Part shown: positions 17,838 to 26,156 of the stretch, piece by piece | Numbering within the stretch: position 1 is the first letter of the stretch | Layout: the number at the start of each line of letters is the position of its first letter | Assembly: GCA_037445635.1 (NCBI GenBank) | Contig: JBBIKC010000012.1 | Span: 1-64,000, forward strand | DNA from: JBFMCC01 sp037445635 | GTDB lineage: Bacteria; Chloroflexota; Anaerolineae; Anaerolineales; Villigracilaceae | Length of the DNA stretch: 64,000 bases | Direction: 5' to 3' | Program-made: the position numbers and the translations under genes | Notes under the pieces: generated by a model | What the model saw: only the letters and a program-made list of their open reading frames with translations | What the model was told of the DNA's origin: nothing | Databases searched by the model: none

Positions 17838-18506
17838 ATGAAAATCGGCATCCTGGGTTCGGGAATCGTAGGACAGACCCTCGGCTCCAAGCTGGTTCAG
17901 CTCGGCCACGACGTGATGATGGGCTCGCGCGATGCCGCCAACCCCAAGGCGGTGGCGTGGGCCAACGAGGAAAACCTCCACAAGGAAGCCACACAAAAGC
18001 ACGCGCTGTTCGGCACGTTTGCCAACGCGGCCGAGTTTGGCGAGATCCTTTTCAACTGTACGCTGGGCTCCGCCTCTCTGGAAGCCCTGCATATGGCGGG
18101 AGCCGGTAACATGAAAGGCAAGATTCTGATAGACACGGCCAACCCGCTGGATTATTCGGGCGAGCACTGGACCCTTACAGTCTGTAACACCGATTCGCTG
18201 GGCGAACAAATCCAGCGCGCCTTTCCAGACGTGCGCGTCGTGAAAACGCTGAACACCGTGAACTGCAACGTGATGGTGGACCCCGCCAAACTCGTGGAAC
18301 GCACGCATATCTTCGTCAGCGGAAACAGCGCCGACGCCAAGGCTACCGTCATCGGCATCCTGCGCGATTGGTTCGGCTGGAAGGCGATCATTGATCTGGG
18401 CGATATTACCACCTCGCGCGGCGCGGAAATGTACGTGCTCCTCTGGCAGAGTGTGCAGGACGCCGTCCAGTCTCACCGCTTCAACATCAAGGTCGTCACC
18501 CCGTAG
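17838..18506 (+). CDS. NADPH-dependent F420 reductase-like dinucleotide-binding protein
   Basis: 222-residue protein with an N-terminal Rossmann fold (KIGILGSGIVGQTLGSKL, with GXGXXG-type glycines), followed by GHDVMMGSRD, where the Ser/Arg pair is typical of NADP binding. The middle ILIDTANPLDYSG and VVKTLNTVNCNVMVDP match the NADP oxidoreductase, coenzyme F420-dependent family. Many bacterial members have unproven substrates, and no F420 biosynthesis gene is nearby, so F420 use is not established. It stands alone between operons. Confidence 0.8.
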   Translation: MKIGILGSGIVGQTLGSKLVQLGHDVMMGSRDAANPKAVAWANEENLHKEATQKHALFGTFANAAEFGEILFNCTLGSASLEALHMAGAGNMKGKILIDTANPLDYSGEHWTLTVCNTDSLGEQIQRAFPDVRVVKTLNTVNCNVMVDPAKLVERTHIFVSGNSADAKATVIGILRDWFGWKAIIDLGDITTSRGAEMYVLLWQSVQDAVQSHRFNIKVVTP

Positions 18507-18593
18507 CCCGCTGCAAGCCAACTTGTAAAAGATCAACATCCTAACCTGATGGGCCATGGGAACCTGTCAGGTTTTATGTTATTCTGGTAAAAA

Positions 18594-20234
18594 ATGGACA
18601 TGGACATCTCCGAACTGCTTCTTTCCGCCTCCCTCGGGACCTCGACCACGCTTCCGTTAAATCCGACCGTTACCGCCATTACCTCCGATTCCCGCAAGGT
18701 GACGCCGGGCAGCCTCTTTGTCGCCTTGACGGGCGGCACTACGGACGGCCACAAATACATCACCGAAGCCCTGGACAAGGGGGCGGTCGCGGTCGTCGGC
18801 GAGTCGGACCTGCTGGGGGTCAACATCCCCTACATCCGCGTGGACAATTCCCATCACGCCCTGGCTTTGTTATCAGCCGCCTTCCACGATTGGCCCGCCC
18901 GCAAGTTGACCGTGATCGGCGTCACCGGCACGGACGGCAAGACCACCACCAGCAACCTGATCCATCGCATCCTTCTGGCGGCAGGTATCCGCGCCGGCAT
19001 GATCACCACTGTCAATGCCGTTATCGGGGACGAGGTGCTGGATACGGGATTTCACGTGACTACACCCGAAGCCCCTGCCGTTCAGAGTTACCTGGCAAAA
19101 ATGGTCGAGGCGGGGTTGACGCATGTCGTGCTGGAAGCCACCTCGCACGGTCTGGATCAGTCCCGCGTGGACGCCTGCGAGTTCGACATCGGCGTAATCA
19201 CCAACATCACTCACGAGCACTTGGACTATCATGGTTCCTACGAGAACTACCGCGCCGCCAAGGCGCGCCTGCTCCTGGGGTTGGCAGAGACGCGTCCCAA
19301 GCCGCAGGGCAATCCACGCCTGGCCGTTCTGAATCGCGACGACAGTTCATACGCGTTCCTGGATCGCGTCACGGAAAACCGCAAGGTTTCTTATGGCGTG
19401 GACGAGGAGGCCGAGTTTCGGGCGAGCAACATTTCGTTCGACCGCACCGGCTTGAGATTTATGGTTCACTATAACGATATTTACACCGAGGTACGGAGCA
19501 ACCTCGAGGGCATGCATAATGTCTCGAATTGCCTCGCCGCGCTGGCCGCCACGGTTGCGGGTCTCGGCATCGAGCCGCAGATTGCGGCGCGCGGCATCGC
19601 CTCCCTGCCCGGTGTGCCCGGCCGCATGGAGCGCATTTACATGGGTCAGCGTTTCACTGCCATCGTTGATTTTGCCCATACGCCCAACGCCCTTAAGTCT
19701 GCCATCGAAGCCGCCCGCCAGATGCTGGCACTGGAAAACGGGGAAAATGCTAATGACAGGAGAGAGTCGCTGCTTTCCACGGTGACCGTCCCGCGCGTCA
19801 TTACCGTCTTTGGGTCGGCGGGTTTGCGAGATAAGGAAAAACGCCGCATGATGGCCGAGATTTCGATGGAACTGGCTGACCTGACCATCCTCACTGCCGA
19901 GGATCCGCGCACCGAGTCGCTTGATGGGATTCTCGAGGAAATGGCGGCCGGCGCGAGGTCCAGGCGCGGACGCGAGGGCGTGACGTTCTGGCGCGTCCCC
20001 GACCGCGGCGCCGCCATCAGGTTCGCAGTGGAGCTGGCGCGTCCGGGCGACATCGTCCTGTTGTGCGGAAAAGGGCACGAGCAATCCATGTGCTTCGGGG
20101 CGCGCGAAGTCGCATGGGATGACCGTGTCGCCATGCGCGCCGCGCTGGCCGAACTGCTCGGCGTGGACGGCCCGCCGATGCCTTATCTTCCCACGCAGGA
20201 CACCCCTGAATCCGAATGGTTGAACTGGAAGTAA
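18594..20234 (+). CDS. murE: UDP-N-acetylmuramyl-tripeptide synthetase (MurE-like)
   Basis: 546-residue Mur ligase. The N-terminal substrate domain carries SDSRKVTPGSLFVAL; the ATP domain has the P-loop GVTGTDGKTTTSNL near residue 110 and NITHEHLDYHGSYENY; the C-terminal domain has GKGHEQSMCFG. It adds the third amino acid to UDP-MurNAc-Ala-Glu in the cytoplasm. The residue-selection motif is AEDPRTE rather than the DNPR of diaminopimelate enzymes. An insertion around ENGENANDRRES lengthens the C-terminal domain. The ATG lies 8 bases after TATTCT, without a ribosome site. Other division-cluster mur genes are absent here. Confidence 0.87.
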   Translation: MDMDISELLLSASLGTSTTLPLNPTVTAITSDSRKVTPGSLFVALTGGTTDGHKYITEALDKGAVAVVGESDLLGVNIPYIRVDNSHHALALLSAAFHDWPARKLTVIGVTGTDGKTTTSNLIHRILLAAGIRAGMITTVNAVIGDEVLDTGFHVTTPEAPAVQSYLAKMVEAGLTHVVLEATSHGLDQSRVDACEFDIGVITNITHEHLDYHGSYENYRAAKARLLLGLAETRPKPQGNPRLAVLNRDDSSYAFLDRVTENRKVSYGVDEEAEFRASNISFDRTGLRFMVHYNDIYTEVRSNLEGMHNVSNCLAALAATVAGLGIEPQIAARGIASLPGVPGRMERIYMGQRFTAIVDFAHTPNALKSAIEAARQMLALENGENANDRRESLLSTVTVPRVITVFGSAGLRDKEKRRMMAEISMELADLTILTAEDPRTESLDGILEEMAAGARSRRGREGVTFWRVPDRGAAIRFAVELARPGDIVLLCGKGHEQSMCFGAREVAWDDRVAMRAALAELLGVDGPPMPYLPTQDTPESEWLNWK

Positions 20235-20851
20235 GCCCCGTCGTATTGCTTGGCAAATATGTGCGTCTCGTCCCGATGGAGGAGGCGCATGTGCCGGCGC
20301 TGGCGGAGATCGGGGTTGGTCAGTCTTTTTGGGATTTCATGTTATACGGCCGCATGGAAACCGAGGCCGATATGCGGAACTGGGTGAGCGAGATTCTGGC
20401 GCGCGCCGAAAAGGGAACCGACCTGCCGTTTGTCGTCGTTCATCTCGCGTCGGGGCGCATCGCCGGGGCGACGCGTTACCTGAACATCATGCCCAAAGAC
20501 CGCGGCCTGGAGATCGGCGGGACGTGGTACGGACTCGAGTTCCAGCGCACGGTCGTGAATACGGAGAGCAAGTATTTGCTTTTGCGTTACGCCTTCGAAA
20601 TCCTGGGGGCGATCCGTGTGCAGTTGAAGACCGACTTGCGCAACGAGCGCTCCCAACGCGCCATCGAGCGCATCGGCGCGGTGAAGGAGGGCATTCTGCG
20701 CAACCACATGATCCTGCCCGACGGCACGATTCGGCATTCCGTGTTTTACAGCATCATCGAATCGGAGTGGCCGGCAGTCAGGGCACGGCTGGAGGAAATG
20801 ATGGAGAAATACGAGACGGGGATCGAAGAAAGACAGGGCGCCGGCCGATAG
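20216..20851 (+). CDS. GNAT-family N-acetyltransferase (RimJ/RimL-like)
   Basis: 211-residue acetyltransferase that would move an acetyl group from acetyl-CoA to an amine. The N-terminal LLGKYVRLVPMEEAHVPAL, central IAGATRYLNI and LEIGGTWYG, and the C-terminal NERSQRAIERIGAVKEGILRNH are characteristic of RimJ/RimL-type GNAT proteins; the last block forms the acetyl-CoA site. It starts 19 bases inside the MurE-like gene and is co-transcribed with it. The substrate is unknown. Confidence 0.87.
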   Translation: MVELEVSPVVLLGKYVRLVPMEEAHVPALAEIGVGQSFWDFMLYGRMETEADMRNWVSEILARAEKGTDLPFVVVHLASGRIAGATRYLNIMPKDRGLEIGGTWYGLEFQRTVVNTESKYLLLRYAFEILGAIRVQLKTDLRNERSQRAIERIGAVKEGILRNHMILPDGTIRHSVFYSIIESEWPAVRARLEEMMEKYETGIEERQGAGR

Positions 20852-20886
20852 GCGGGCAGGCGGAATGGACGAAAAGCGCGGAAGAG

Positions 20887-21540
20887 TCACTCGGCAGGAG
20901 AAGGTTTTCGGGCCAGGAACATCATATTGAGGGAGAAGTGTGGCCAGAGGGGTGTGAAAATATACAGGCAGACGCCGCCATCCAGCATGAACTCACCGAA
21001 GAGACGGGTGTCGGGCAGGCCTGCCTTTTGGAATGCCTTGCGCCAGGCGGCCACCCGGTAGCAGGATCGGTGCGTCTGGTCGAAATAGTTCGTTATGGCA
21101 GTATGGACAGTGCCGAGCAGGCCCGCGTTGCATGGGACGGAGCCGACGAAGATGCCGTCGGGGGCGAGGGCTTGGCGGATTTTACGGATCGTCGCGGAGG
21201 GTCTGCGGAGGTGTTCCAGTACGTTGAAAGCGGTCACGACATCGTAGGGCGGATTCGGGATGGGGATACTCTCGACATCCCCGATTGTTACGCGGTCCCT
21301 GAGAGACGGGCTTAGCCGCGAGAAGGCATGAGGCGATACGTCTATGGACCACACGTCGAACCTCGACGCGGCAAGTTCGAGGAATTCGCCCCCGCCGCCG
21401 CCAATCTCGAGGAGTTTGCCTCGCGGCCTGTGTGCCAGAATGAGTTCGAGCCGCTTCATGTTCCTGCGCGAGCGAGGGTGTGATCGGTAGATGCGGGAGT
21501 CGAAGTATGACCGGTCGTAACGCCGACGGATAAGAGGCAT
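20887..21540 (-). CDS. Class I SAM-dependent methyltransferase
   Basis: 217-residue methyltransferase of the Methyltransf_11/23 type. Motif I is LLEIGGGGGEFLEL, the acidic end of strand 2 is WSIDVS, and DVVTAFNVLEHLRRP is the post-motif with the HL pair seen in ubiquinone/O-methyltransferase-like proteins. The ATG at 21540 is chosen over the TTG twelve bases upstream. The C-terminal part is hydrophobic (LYIFTPLWPHFSLNMMFLA). It converges on the acetyltransferase and follows the DUF3048 genes on the same strand. The substrate is unknown; sugar or lipid carriers are typical. Confidence 0.85.
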   Translation of the reverse strand: MPLIRRRYDRSYFDSRIYRSHPRSRRNMKRLELILAHRPRGKLLEIGGGGGEFLELAASRFDVWSIDVSPHAFSRLSPSLRDRVTIGDVESIPIPNPPYDVVTAFNVLEHLRRPSATIRKIRQALAPDGIFVGSVPCNAGLLGTVHTAITNYFDQTHRSCYRVAAWRKAFQKAGLPDTRLFGEFMLDGGVCLYIFTPLWPHFSLNMMFLARKPSPAE

Positions 21541-21589
21541 GGGAATCAACAATGAGGAGAGGGTATTTGCCTTAAATGTTGCTCATTGC

Positions 21590-23233
21590 TCACGGTATCG
21601 GTGTATCCTTTGGATCATACGGCTGGACGAATTGCACCAGCCATTGACCGTTCCCCTCGTCTGTCACGGACGAATATGGCGTCATGATGTGAATCCACGT
21701 CCGCCCGGGGTGCAGGGCGACGGGATTATCCTGAGCATCCACGAAATGGATCGGCCTCAACAGGCCGTTCTTCTTCTCCCACTCGCGGTTGGCCGTGGAC
21801 CAGTAGATTTTGAAGACCTGCCCATCGCGGAACAGCCAGGCGAACTCGCGCTGTCCCATGCTCAGATCAATGTCGAATTGAAGGTGCCGCACGCGGAGGT
21901 GTTCCGCAAAAATGACGATCACATTCTCAAATGCCAATTGCCTCTCTGTCAGCCGTTCGGTCGCAGGGACGAGGGTCCCCGTGCCGTCGGCGAGGTCGGT
22001 CCAGCGCAGGTAGGTTTGTGAGAGTGGGTCATATCGCCACGCGGACTGGCTGTAGGCGTGATAGAAAACCGCGATGTCCGTCGCGGGCTGTCCGCCTTCC
22101 GGGACAGAATCCGAAAACAGGTTGCCCGAATAGTTGACAGGCTGCCGCGGGTTCACGTTCCCCTCGGCCAGTTCGCGCAGATGCGAGACGGTCAACAGTG
22201 CGCTGTTCGGGGTGGTCGCGTCCACGCCGAAGATGAGTTCACAGCCATTGAGTTGTTCGGCGATGCCGCGTCCCGCGCCGGCGTAGACGAGACAGCTGTT
22301 CGGGAACATGCCGCCGATGTGGTTGTAGGTCAATCGCCCGGAGCGGATCGGCCCGACGTACGCCTCCTGCGGGAGGTACCAGCCGGGCGGGGTGCCGGTC
22401 ACCGCGGGGCTGGGGGTTGGAGTCGGCGACTCGGACAGAATCAGAACCGCGTCCCAGAATGAAGCGGTGCTGTCAGCAACGAAGGGACGCGTCTCGCCGG
22501 TCGCGGGGTCTGCGTCCGAGTCGCGGTCGTCATCGTCAACATTCTGCTTTGTGAATTCGTATTCTTCAGGTTTGATGAATTGGATAACGGATTCGACGGT
22601 GGGCGCGTCGAATGCGTAATAACCATTCGAATCGGTGCTCGTTTCAGCGAGGACCTCGCGGCTGCCCGCGTCGAGCAGGCGGACGCACACGCCGCCCACG
22701 CCGACCTCCCAATCGTCGGCGCGGCCGTTCGCGTTTTCATCCAGCCAGACGCGGTTGCCGATCCAATCGCCCCGCGGACGGATTATCTCGCCGCGCACCT
22801 CGCATCCGCCCGTGACGTTGGGAATCTGCCGCGGCGCGCCGCCGTAGAAGACGCTCATGAAGCGTGTGGCGCCCTCGCCGATGAAGAGTTCGAACACCCA
22901 GGGCGCGAAGCCCGGCCCGGCCTGCGGACGCGCCGTGACGGGCATGTTGCTGATGGAGACGAGCACCGCGGGCAGGTCTAGCCACGAGGCATCCTGCACC
23001 GCGCGCCCGGTGAGCGGATTGACGCCGGGCGGGAAGTCTTCGAGTTCGATGCCGTAGGTGACGGGCGCGAGGCGCGGCTGAGGGGTGGATGTGGGTATTG
23101 GCGGTGAAGTTGATGGGGCGAGTGTTGGCGTGGACCCCCCTTCCGTCCCCCCAAAAGAGGGAGAGACCACAGTTGACTGACAAGCATTCAAAAGAATGAG
23201 AAGCGAAATACAAGCAAGGAGTCTCTTGCCCAT
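21590..23233 (-). CDS. DUF3048 lipoprotein with nested SdrD-B-like domain (copy 1)
   Basis: 547-residue predicted lipoprotein: lipobox LLNAC with Cys18, then a Ser/Thr/Pro-rich tether to about residue 58. DUF3048 begins near 60 (NPLTGRAVQDASWLDLPAV, ARPQAG, GATRFMSVFY) but stops at about 131. Residues about 157-265 form an SdrD B-like domain (IGNRVWLDENANGRADDWE, then STDSNGYYAF). DUF3048 resumes at 291 with YVGPIRSGR and ends with its C-terminal domain (AFENVIVIF, LHPGRTWIHI). DUF3048 (YerB) proteins are envelope proteins of unknown function. The start is 6 bases after a TATAAT box. A paralogue lies upstream. Confidence 0.82.
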   Translation of the reverse strand: MGKRLLACISLLILLNACQSTVVSPSFGGTEGGSTPTLAPSTSPPIPTSTPQPRLAPVTYGIELEDFPPGVNPLTGRAVQDASWLDLPAVLVSISNMPVTARPQAGPGFAPWVFELFIGEGATRFMSVFYGGAPRQIPNVTGGCEVRGEIIRPRGDWIGNRVWLDENANGRADDWEVGVGGVCVRLLDAGSREVLAETSTDSNGYYAFDAPTVESVIQFIKPEEYEFTKQNVDDDDRDSDADPATGETRPFVADSTASFWDAVLILSESPTPTPSPAVTGTPPGWYLPQEAYVGPIRSGRLTYNHIGGMFPNSCLVYAGAGRGIAEQLNGCELIFGVDATTPNSALLTVSHLRELAEGNVNPRQPVNYSGNLFSDSVPEGGQPATDIAVFYHAYSQSAWRYDPLSQTYLRWTDLADGTGTLVPATERLTERQLAFENVIVIFAEHLRVRHLQFDIDLSMGQREFAWLFRDGQVFKIYWSTANREWEKKNGLLRPIHFVDAQDNPVALHPGRTWIHIMTPYSSVTDEGNGQWLVQFVQPYDPKDTPIP

Positions 23234-23239
23234 GTTTGA

Positions 23240-23245
23240 ATTATA
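23240..23245 (-). promoter_or_regulatory. -10 box of DUF3048 copy 1, leaderless layout
   Basis: TATAAT on the minus strand, six bases before the ATG; no room for a ribosome binding site. Confidence 0.65.
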
Positions 23246-23300
23246 CGCCCACGACTATAGATAATTCATCGCGTCGCGAAGTCCCAGCGTTCTACTGGGG

Positions 23301-23342
23301 AGCGGAGGCCTTCGTGTCCGTCGAAGGCCGCAGGCGAGACGC
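23301..23342. repeat. 42-bp dispersed hairpin repeat, copy 1
   Basis: Begins AGCGGAGGCCTTCG and folds as GGCCTTCG / CGAAGGCC. A second copy at 28112-28153 differs at six bases, two of which are compensatory in the stem. It lies in the 162-base gap between the two DUF3048 genes. Confidence 0.75.
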
Positions 23343-23395
23343 AAAATTCCCAAGTAACCTGTGCTTCGTCTGCTGTTCAGCGCGCCGGGGTCATT

Positions 23396-24955
23396 TCACT
23401 TCGCGCCGGACGGCTGGACGAAACGCACCTGCCACACGCCGGGCGAGGTCTCGGTCACGGTTGTATCGGGCGTGACTACGGTTACCCATGTGTGGCCGGG
23501 CCGCAAAGCGATGGGGTATCCGTCCTGGTCGAGGAACTGGATCGGATGACGGCGCCCGGAGGATTTTTCGTCCTCATCCAGCAGCGTACTCCAGAAGATG
23601 TCGTATTTCTGGCCGTCGCGGAACAGGATGGCGCGCCCGGTCAGGCCGGCCTCGAGATGGATGTCCAGGTTCGTGGGCGAGACGACATCGTGCGTGGTGA
23701 AAAGGAAAATGACGTTCTCGAAATGTAACTGCCGTCCGGTCAGGCGGTCCACTTCGGCGTGCAGGATGCCCGCGTTGTCTTTGGTCGAGTCGTCCACATA
23801 GCGGTGCCAGGACTGGTAAAGCGGATCGTAGGCCCAACCCGACTGATGCTGCCATGCGATGAATACCTTGATCTGCGCGGCGGGCAGGCTGGGCGCCGCG
23901 GGCGGGGTTTGGCTGTAAATGTTGCTTACATAATTGAAGTCCGAGCCCTGCTCGCGGGCGTGTTCTTCGGCGATGGCGATCATTTCATCGCGCTCGAGCA
24001 TATACCCGCCGCCTTCGATGATGTGATACACAAGGGCGCATTGCGGCAGATGTTCCAACACCTCCGGCGAGGCAAATGCAAAGATGAGGCAGGACTTCTC
24101 GTAGAACGCGGCGATGTCCGCGTAGATGAGCCGCCCCGAGCGCACCGGTCCGACCCAGGCGCGTGGCATGGACTCGGGCGCGGGCGTGGGAAGATTCGGA
24201 GGCGGGATCAGCCCCGCATCCAGGGACAAATCGTCCGCGTCCAGCGCGGACGTTCGGCCTGTCCTGCCCGTGGACGCGTCCGCGTCGCTGTCGGTTTGGT
24301 CATCGCCCGCGTCCGCCGCGGTGAAGTCCCAGCCGCGCGGCTTGACGAACTCGATGACATATTCGCCCGGCGCGGCGTTAAATCCGTAGAAGCCGTTCGA
24401 GTCGCTTGTGGTCTGCTGGACGATTTCGCCGCTGGCCGCGTCCAGCAAGTTGACGCACACGCCGCCCACGCCCACCTCCCAATCGTCGTATTGGCCGTTC
24501 GCATTTTCGTCCAACCAGACGCGGTTACCGAGAATGACGCCCGTGCGCGAGAATGGTTCGCCGCGAACGGTGCAATCGCCTGTGAGAGGAACTTCGGGCG
24601 TTGGATACTGTCCATAGAAGACGGTGAGGAAGCGCGTGGCGCCCTCGGTGATGTAGATTTCATAGACGAAGGGCGCAAACGAAAGTCCCGCCTGCGGACG
24701 CGCCGTGGCAGGGAAATGAGAAATCGAGATCAACAGCGCGGGGACGTCGAGCAGGCTGGGATCTTCGACGGCCAGCCCGGTCAGCGGGTTGACCGCGGCG
24801 GGGAATTCGGGCAGGGGCGTTTTCGACGGCGTGGGGCTGGGGAGCGCGGCGGTCGGCGTGCTGGATTCTGTCGGAGTCTGGACGGGATTATTCGTAGATG
24901 GCGCGCAACTGGCGAGGAGGATGGTGAGCAGGAAGCAAAACAGGCAAGGTTTCAT
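23396..24955 (-). CDS. DUF3048 lipoprotein with nested SdrD-B-like domain (copy 2)
   Basis: 519-residue paralogue of the downstream gene with the same order: lipobox LLASC (Cys17), Thr/Pro-rich tether to about 50, first DUF3048 segment about 53-114 (AVNPLTGLAVEDPSLLDVPAL, GATRFLTVFYG), SdrD B-like domain about 141-251 (GNRVWLDENANGQYDDWE, SDSNGFYGF, ending LDAGLI), then DUF3048 from 268 (WVGPVRSGR) to the end (RPGHTWVTVVTP). The Asp/Asn-rich B domain in staphylococcal adhesins binds calcium; here it interrupts another fold at the same place in both copies. The two genes probably arose by tandem duplication. Confidence 0.82.
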   Translation of the reverse strand: MKPCLFCFLLTILLASCAPSTNNPVQTPTESSTPTAALPSPTPSKTPLPEFPAAVNPLTGLAVEDPSLLDVPALLISISHFPATARPQAGLSFAPFVYEIYITEGATRFLTVFYGQYPTPEVPLTGDCTVRGEPFSRTGVILGNRVWLDENANGQYDDWEVGVGGVCVNLLDAASGEIVQQTTSDSNGFYGFNAAPGEYVIEFVKPRGWDFTAADAGDDQTDSDADASTGRTGRTSALDADDLSLDAGLIPPPNLPTPAPESMPRAWVGPVRSGRLIYADIAAFYEKSCLIFAFASPEVLEHLPQCALVYHIIEGGGYMLERDEMIAIAEEHAREQGSDFNYVSNIYSQTPPAAPSLPAAQIKVFIAWQHQSGWAYDPLYQSWHRYVDDSTKDNAGILHAEVDRLTGRQLHFENVIFLFTTHDVVSPTNLDIHLEAGLTGRAILFRDGQKYDIFWSTLLDEDEKSSGRRHPIQFLDQDGYPIALRPGHTWVTVVTPDTTVTETSPGVWQVRFVQPSGAK

Positions 24956-24968
24956 AGTTTCATATTCA

Positions 24969-25020
24969 CCACAGAGAACACAGAGATTTAAATTCTCGGT
25001 GCGCTCTGTATTCTCCGTGG
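24969..25020. repeat. Inverted repeat with CACAGAG arms
   Basis: CCACAGAGAACACAGAG (24969-24985) pairs with 25004-25020 with two mismatches over 17 bases. It sits between the HIT gene and DUF3048 copy 2 and could act as a terminator or a mobile palindromic repeat; a T-run is lacking. Confidence 0.7.
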
Positions 25021-25027
25021 CAAGACT

Positions 25028-25519
25028 CTAGCTTGTTCTTTTATCCCAACTCTCTTTGATGCGGCGGTATGTTTCCTGGACGGTTTCGGGCAGGACGCGC
25101 GTCTCGGCCAGCGCGGACATGAAGTTCGTGTCGCCCGTCCAGCGCGGGACGATGTGCAGGTGCACGTGCTCGGGCACGCCCGCGCCAGCCGCCTCACCGA
25201 TGTTCGCGCCGATGTTGAAGGCCTGCGGATGATAGACCTTCTTCAAGACGACCATCGCCTGCGAAGTGAGTTCCATCATCTCGGCGCGCGTCTCGGAGTC
25301 CAGCAGTTCGAGCGAAGGCTGGTGCTCCATCGGCGCGACCATGAGATGTCCGCTCGTGTAGGGATACAGGTTAAGCATGACGAAGGCGCGGCGGCCGCGC
25401 GCCACGATCAGGTTCTCGGCGCTGTCTTCTTTCGCGAGAGCAATACAGAATATACAGCCGTCCGCTTTTTCGTGTTCTTCGATGTATTTCATACGCCAGG
25501 GTGACCAGAGTCGTTTCAT
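25028..25519 (-). CDS. HIT-family nucleotide hydrolase/transferase
   Basis: 163-residue histidine-triad protein with the catalytic HVHLHIVPRW motif near residue 116 (H-x-H-x-H). The N-terminal LWSPWRMKYI and the zinc-type pair CIFC match the bacterial/actinobacterial AP4A phosphorylase-like branch, which processes nucleotide polyphosphates or adenylylated substrates in the cytoplasm. The ATG follows TAGAAT (25529-25534) by nine bases without a ribosome site. Confidence 0.92.
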   Translation of the reverse strand: MKRLWSPWRMKYIEEHEKADGCIFCIALAKEDSAENLIVARGRRAFVMLNLYPYTSGHLMVAPMEHQPSLELLDSETRAEMMELTSQAMVVLKKVYHPQAFNIGANIGEAAGAGVPEHVHLHIVPRWTGDTNFMSALAETRVLPETVQETYRRIKESWDKRTS

Positions 25520-25528
25520 GATGGTGTG

Positions 25529-25534
25529 ATTCTA
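25529..25534 (-). promoter_or_regulatory. -10 box of the HIT gene, leaderless layout
   Basis: TAGAAT on the minus strand, nine bases before the HIT ATG. Confidence 0.5.
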
Positions 25535-25638
25535 GCAGAGAAGCAGATTTCGGACTATACTTCTATCATGCGATGGTTAAATGGGAATGAGGAAAAGATG
25601 GTGGGGTCATAGACCCTCGCCGATTGGAGGATGTGAGA

Positions 25639-26058
25639 ATGGTAATACAATATCTTGGTAATTCAATTTCGATACTTCTCGCGTTGATTGCACTCGCAAT
25701 GTTTATAGCAGGTATATATGTTGGATACAAATATTCGGACAACTTAATGCCTACTCTCAAGTCGTTGAGGCTTCAGAAACGATACATGATTATTTGTTTC
25801 GCAAGTTTTTCTTTGTCTATATTTGTTTTTTGGGTCTCCAATAATGGATTCTCCTGGGATATATTCTGGTTCTCGTTGGGATTAATGATAATCGCGACAA
25901 TCCTTGTATGTTTGAATTATTTCATAAGTTTGAAAACCACAACATTTCTGGAAAAAAGAAATGTGCAATTACCATCTTTGCGGAGCTATAACCTAATTCA
26001 CCATTTGTTTGGAAGATTCTCGTCCAACAAGAAACCGAATTGCGATAGGGAGAGTTAA
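25639..26058 (+). CDS. AT-rich orphan membrane protein of unknown function
   Basis: 139-residue protein, not recognised. Three or four hydrophobic segments are visible (about 6-31, 48-68, 75-95), followed by a polar C-terminal tail of about 40 residues with KKPNCDRES at the end. The ATG at 25639 lies eight bases after GGAGG; a TTG at 25624 is in frame but lies within the ribosome site. Base and codon use differ sharply from neighbours: bases 25801-25860 have about 35% G+C, and AT-ending codons dominate. This suggests recent acquisition. No mobility gene or partner is adjacent. Confidence 0.6.
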   Translation: MVIQYLGNSISILLALIALAMFIAGIYVGYKYSDNLMPTLKSLRLQKRYMIICFASFSLSIFVFWVSNNGFSWDIFWFSLGLMIIATILVCLNYFISLKTTTFLEKRNVQLPSLRSYNLIHHLFGRFSSNKKPNCDRES

Positions 26059-26119
26059 GGACAACGTAGCATCTTATTTTCTCGGCGCGGGACTCTTGGC
26101 CCTGCCGCGCACTTCCCAC

Positions 26120-26148
26120 TTGACACATCCCCCTCCCGAAAGTATCCT
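26120..26148 (+). promoter_or_regulatory. Promoter of the xseA operon
   Basis: TTGACA at 26120-26125 and TATCCT at 26143-26148 with 17-base spacing; the ATG at 26157 begins eight bases later, so the transcript would be leaderless or nearly so. Confidence 0.75.
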
Positions 26149-26156
26149 CGCTTTCA

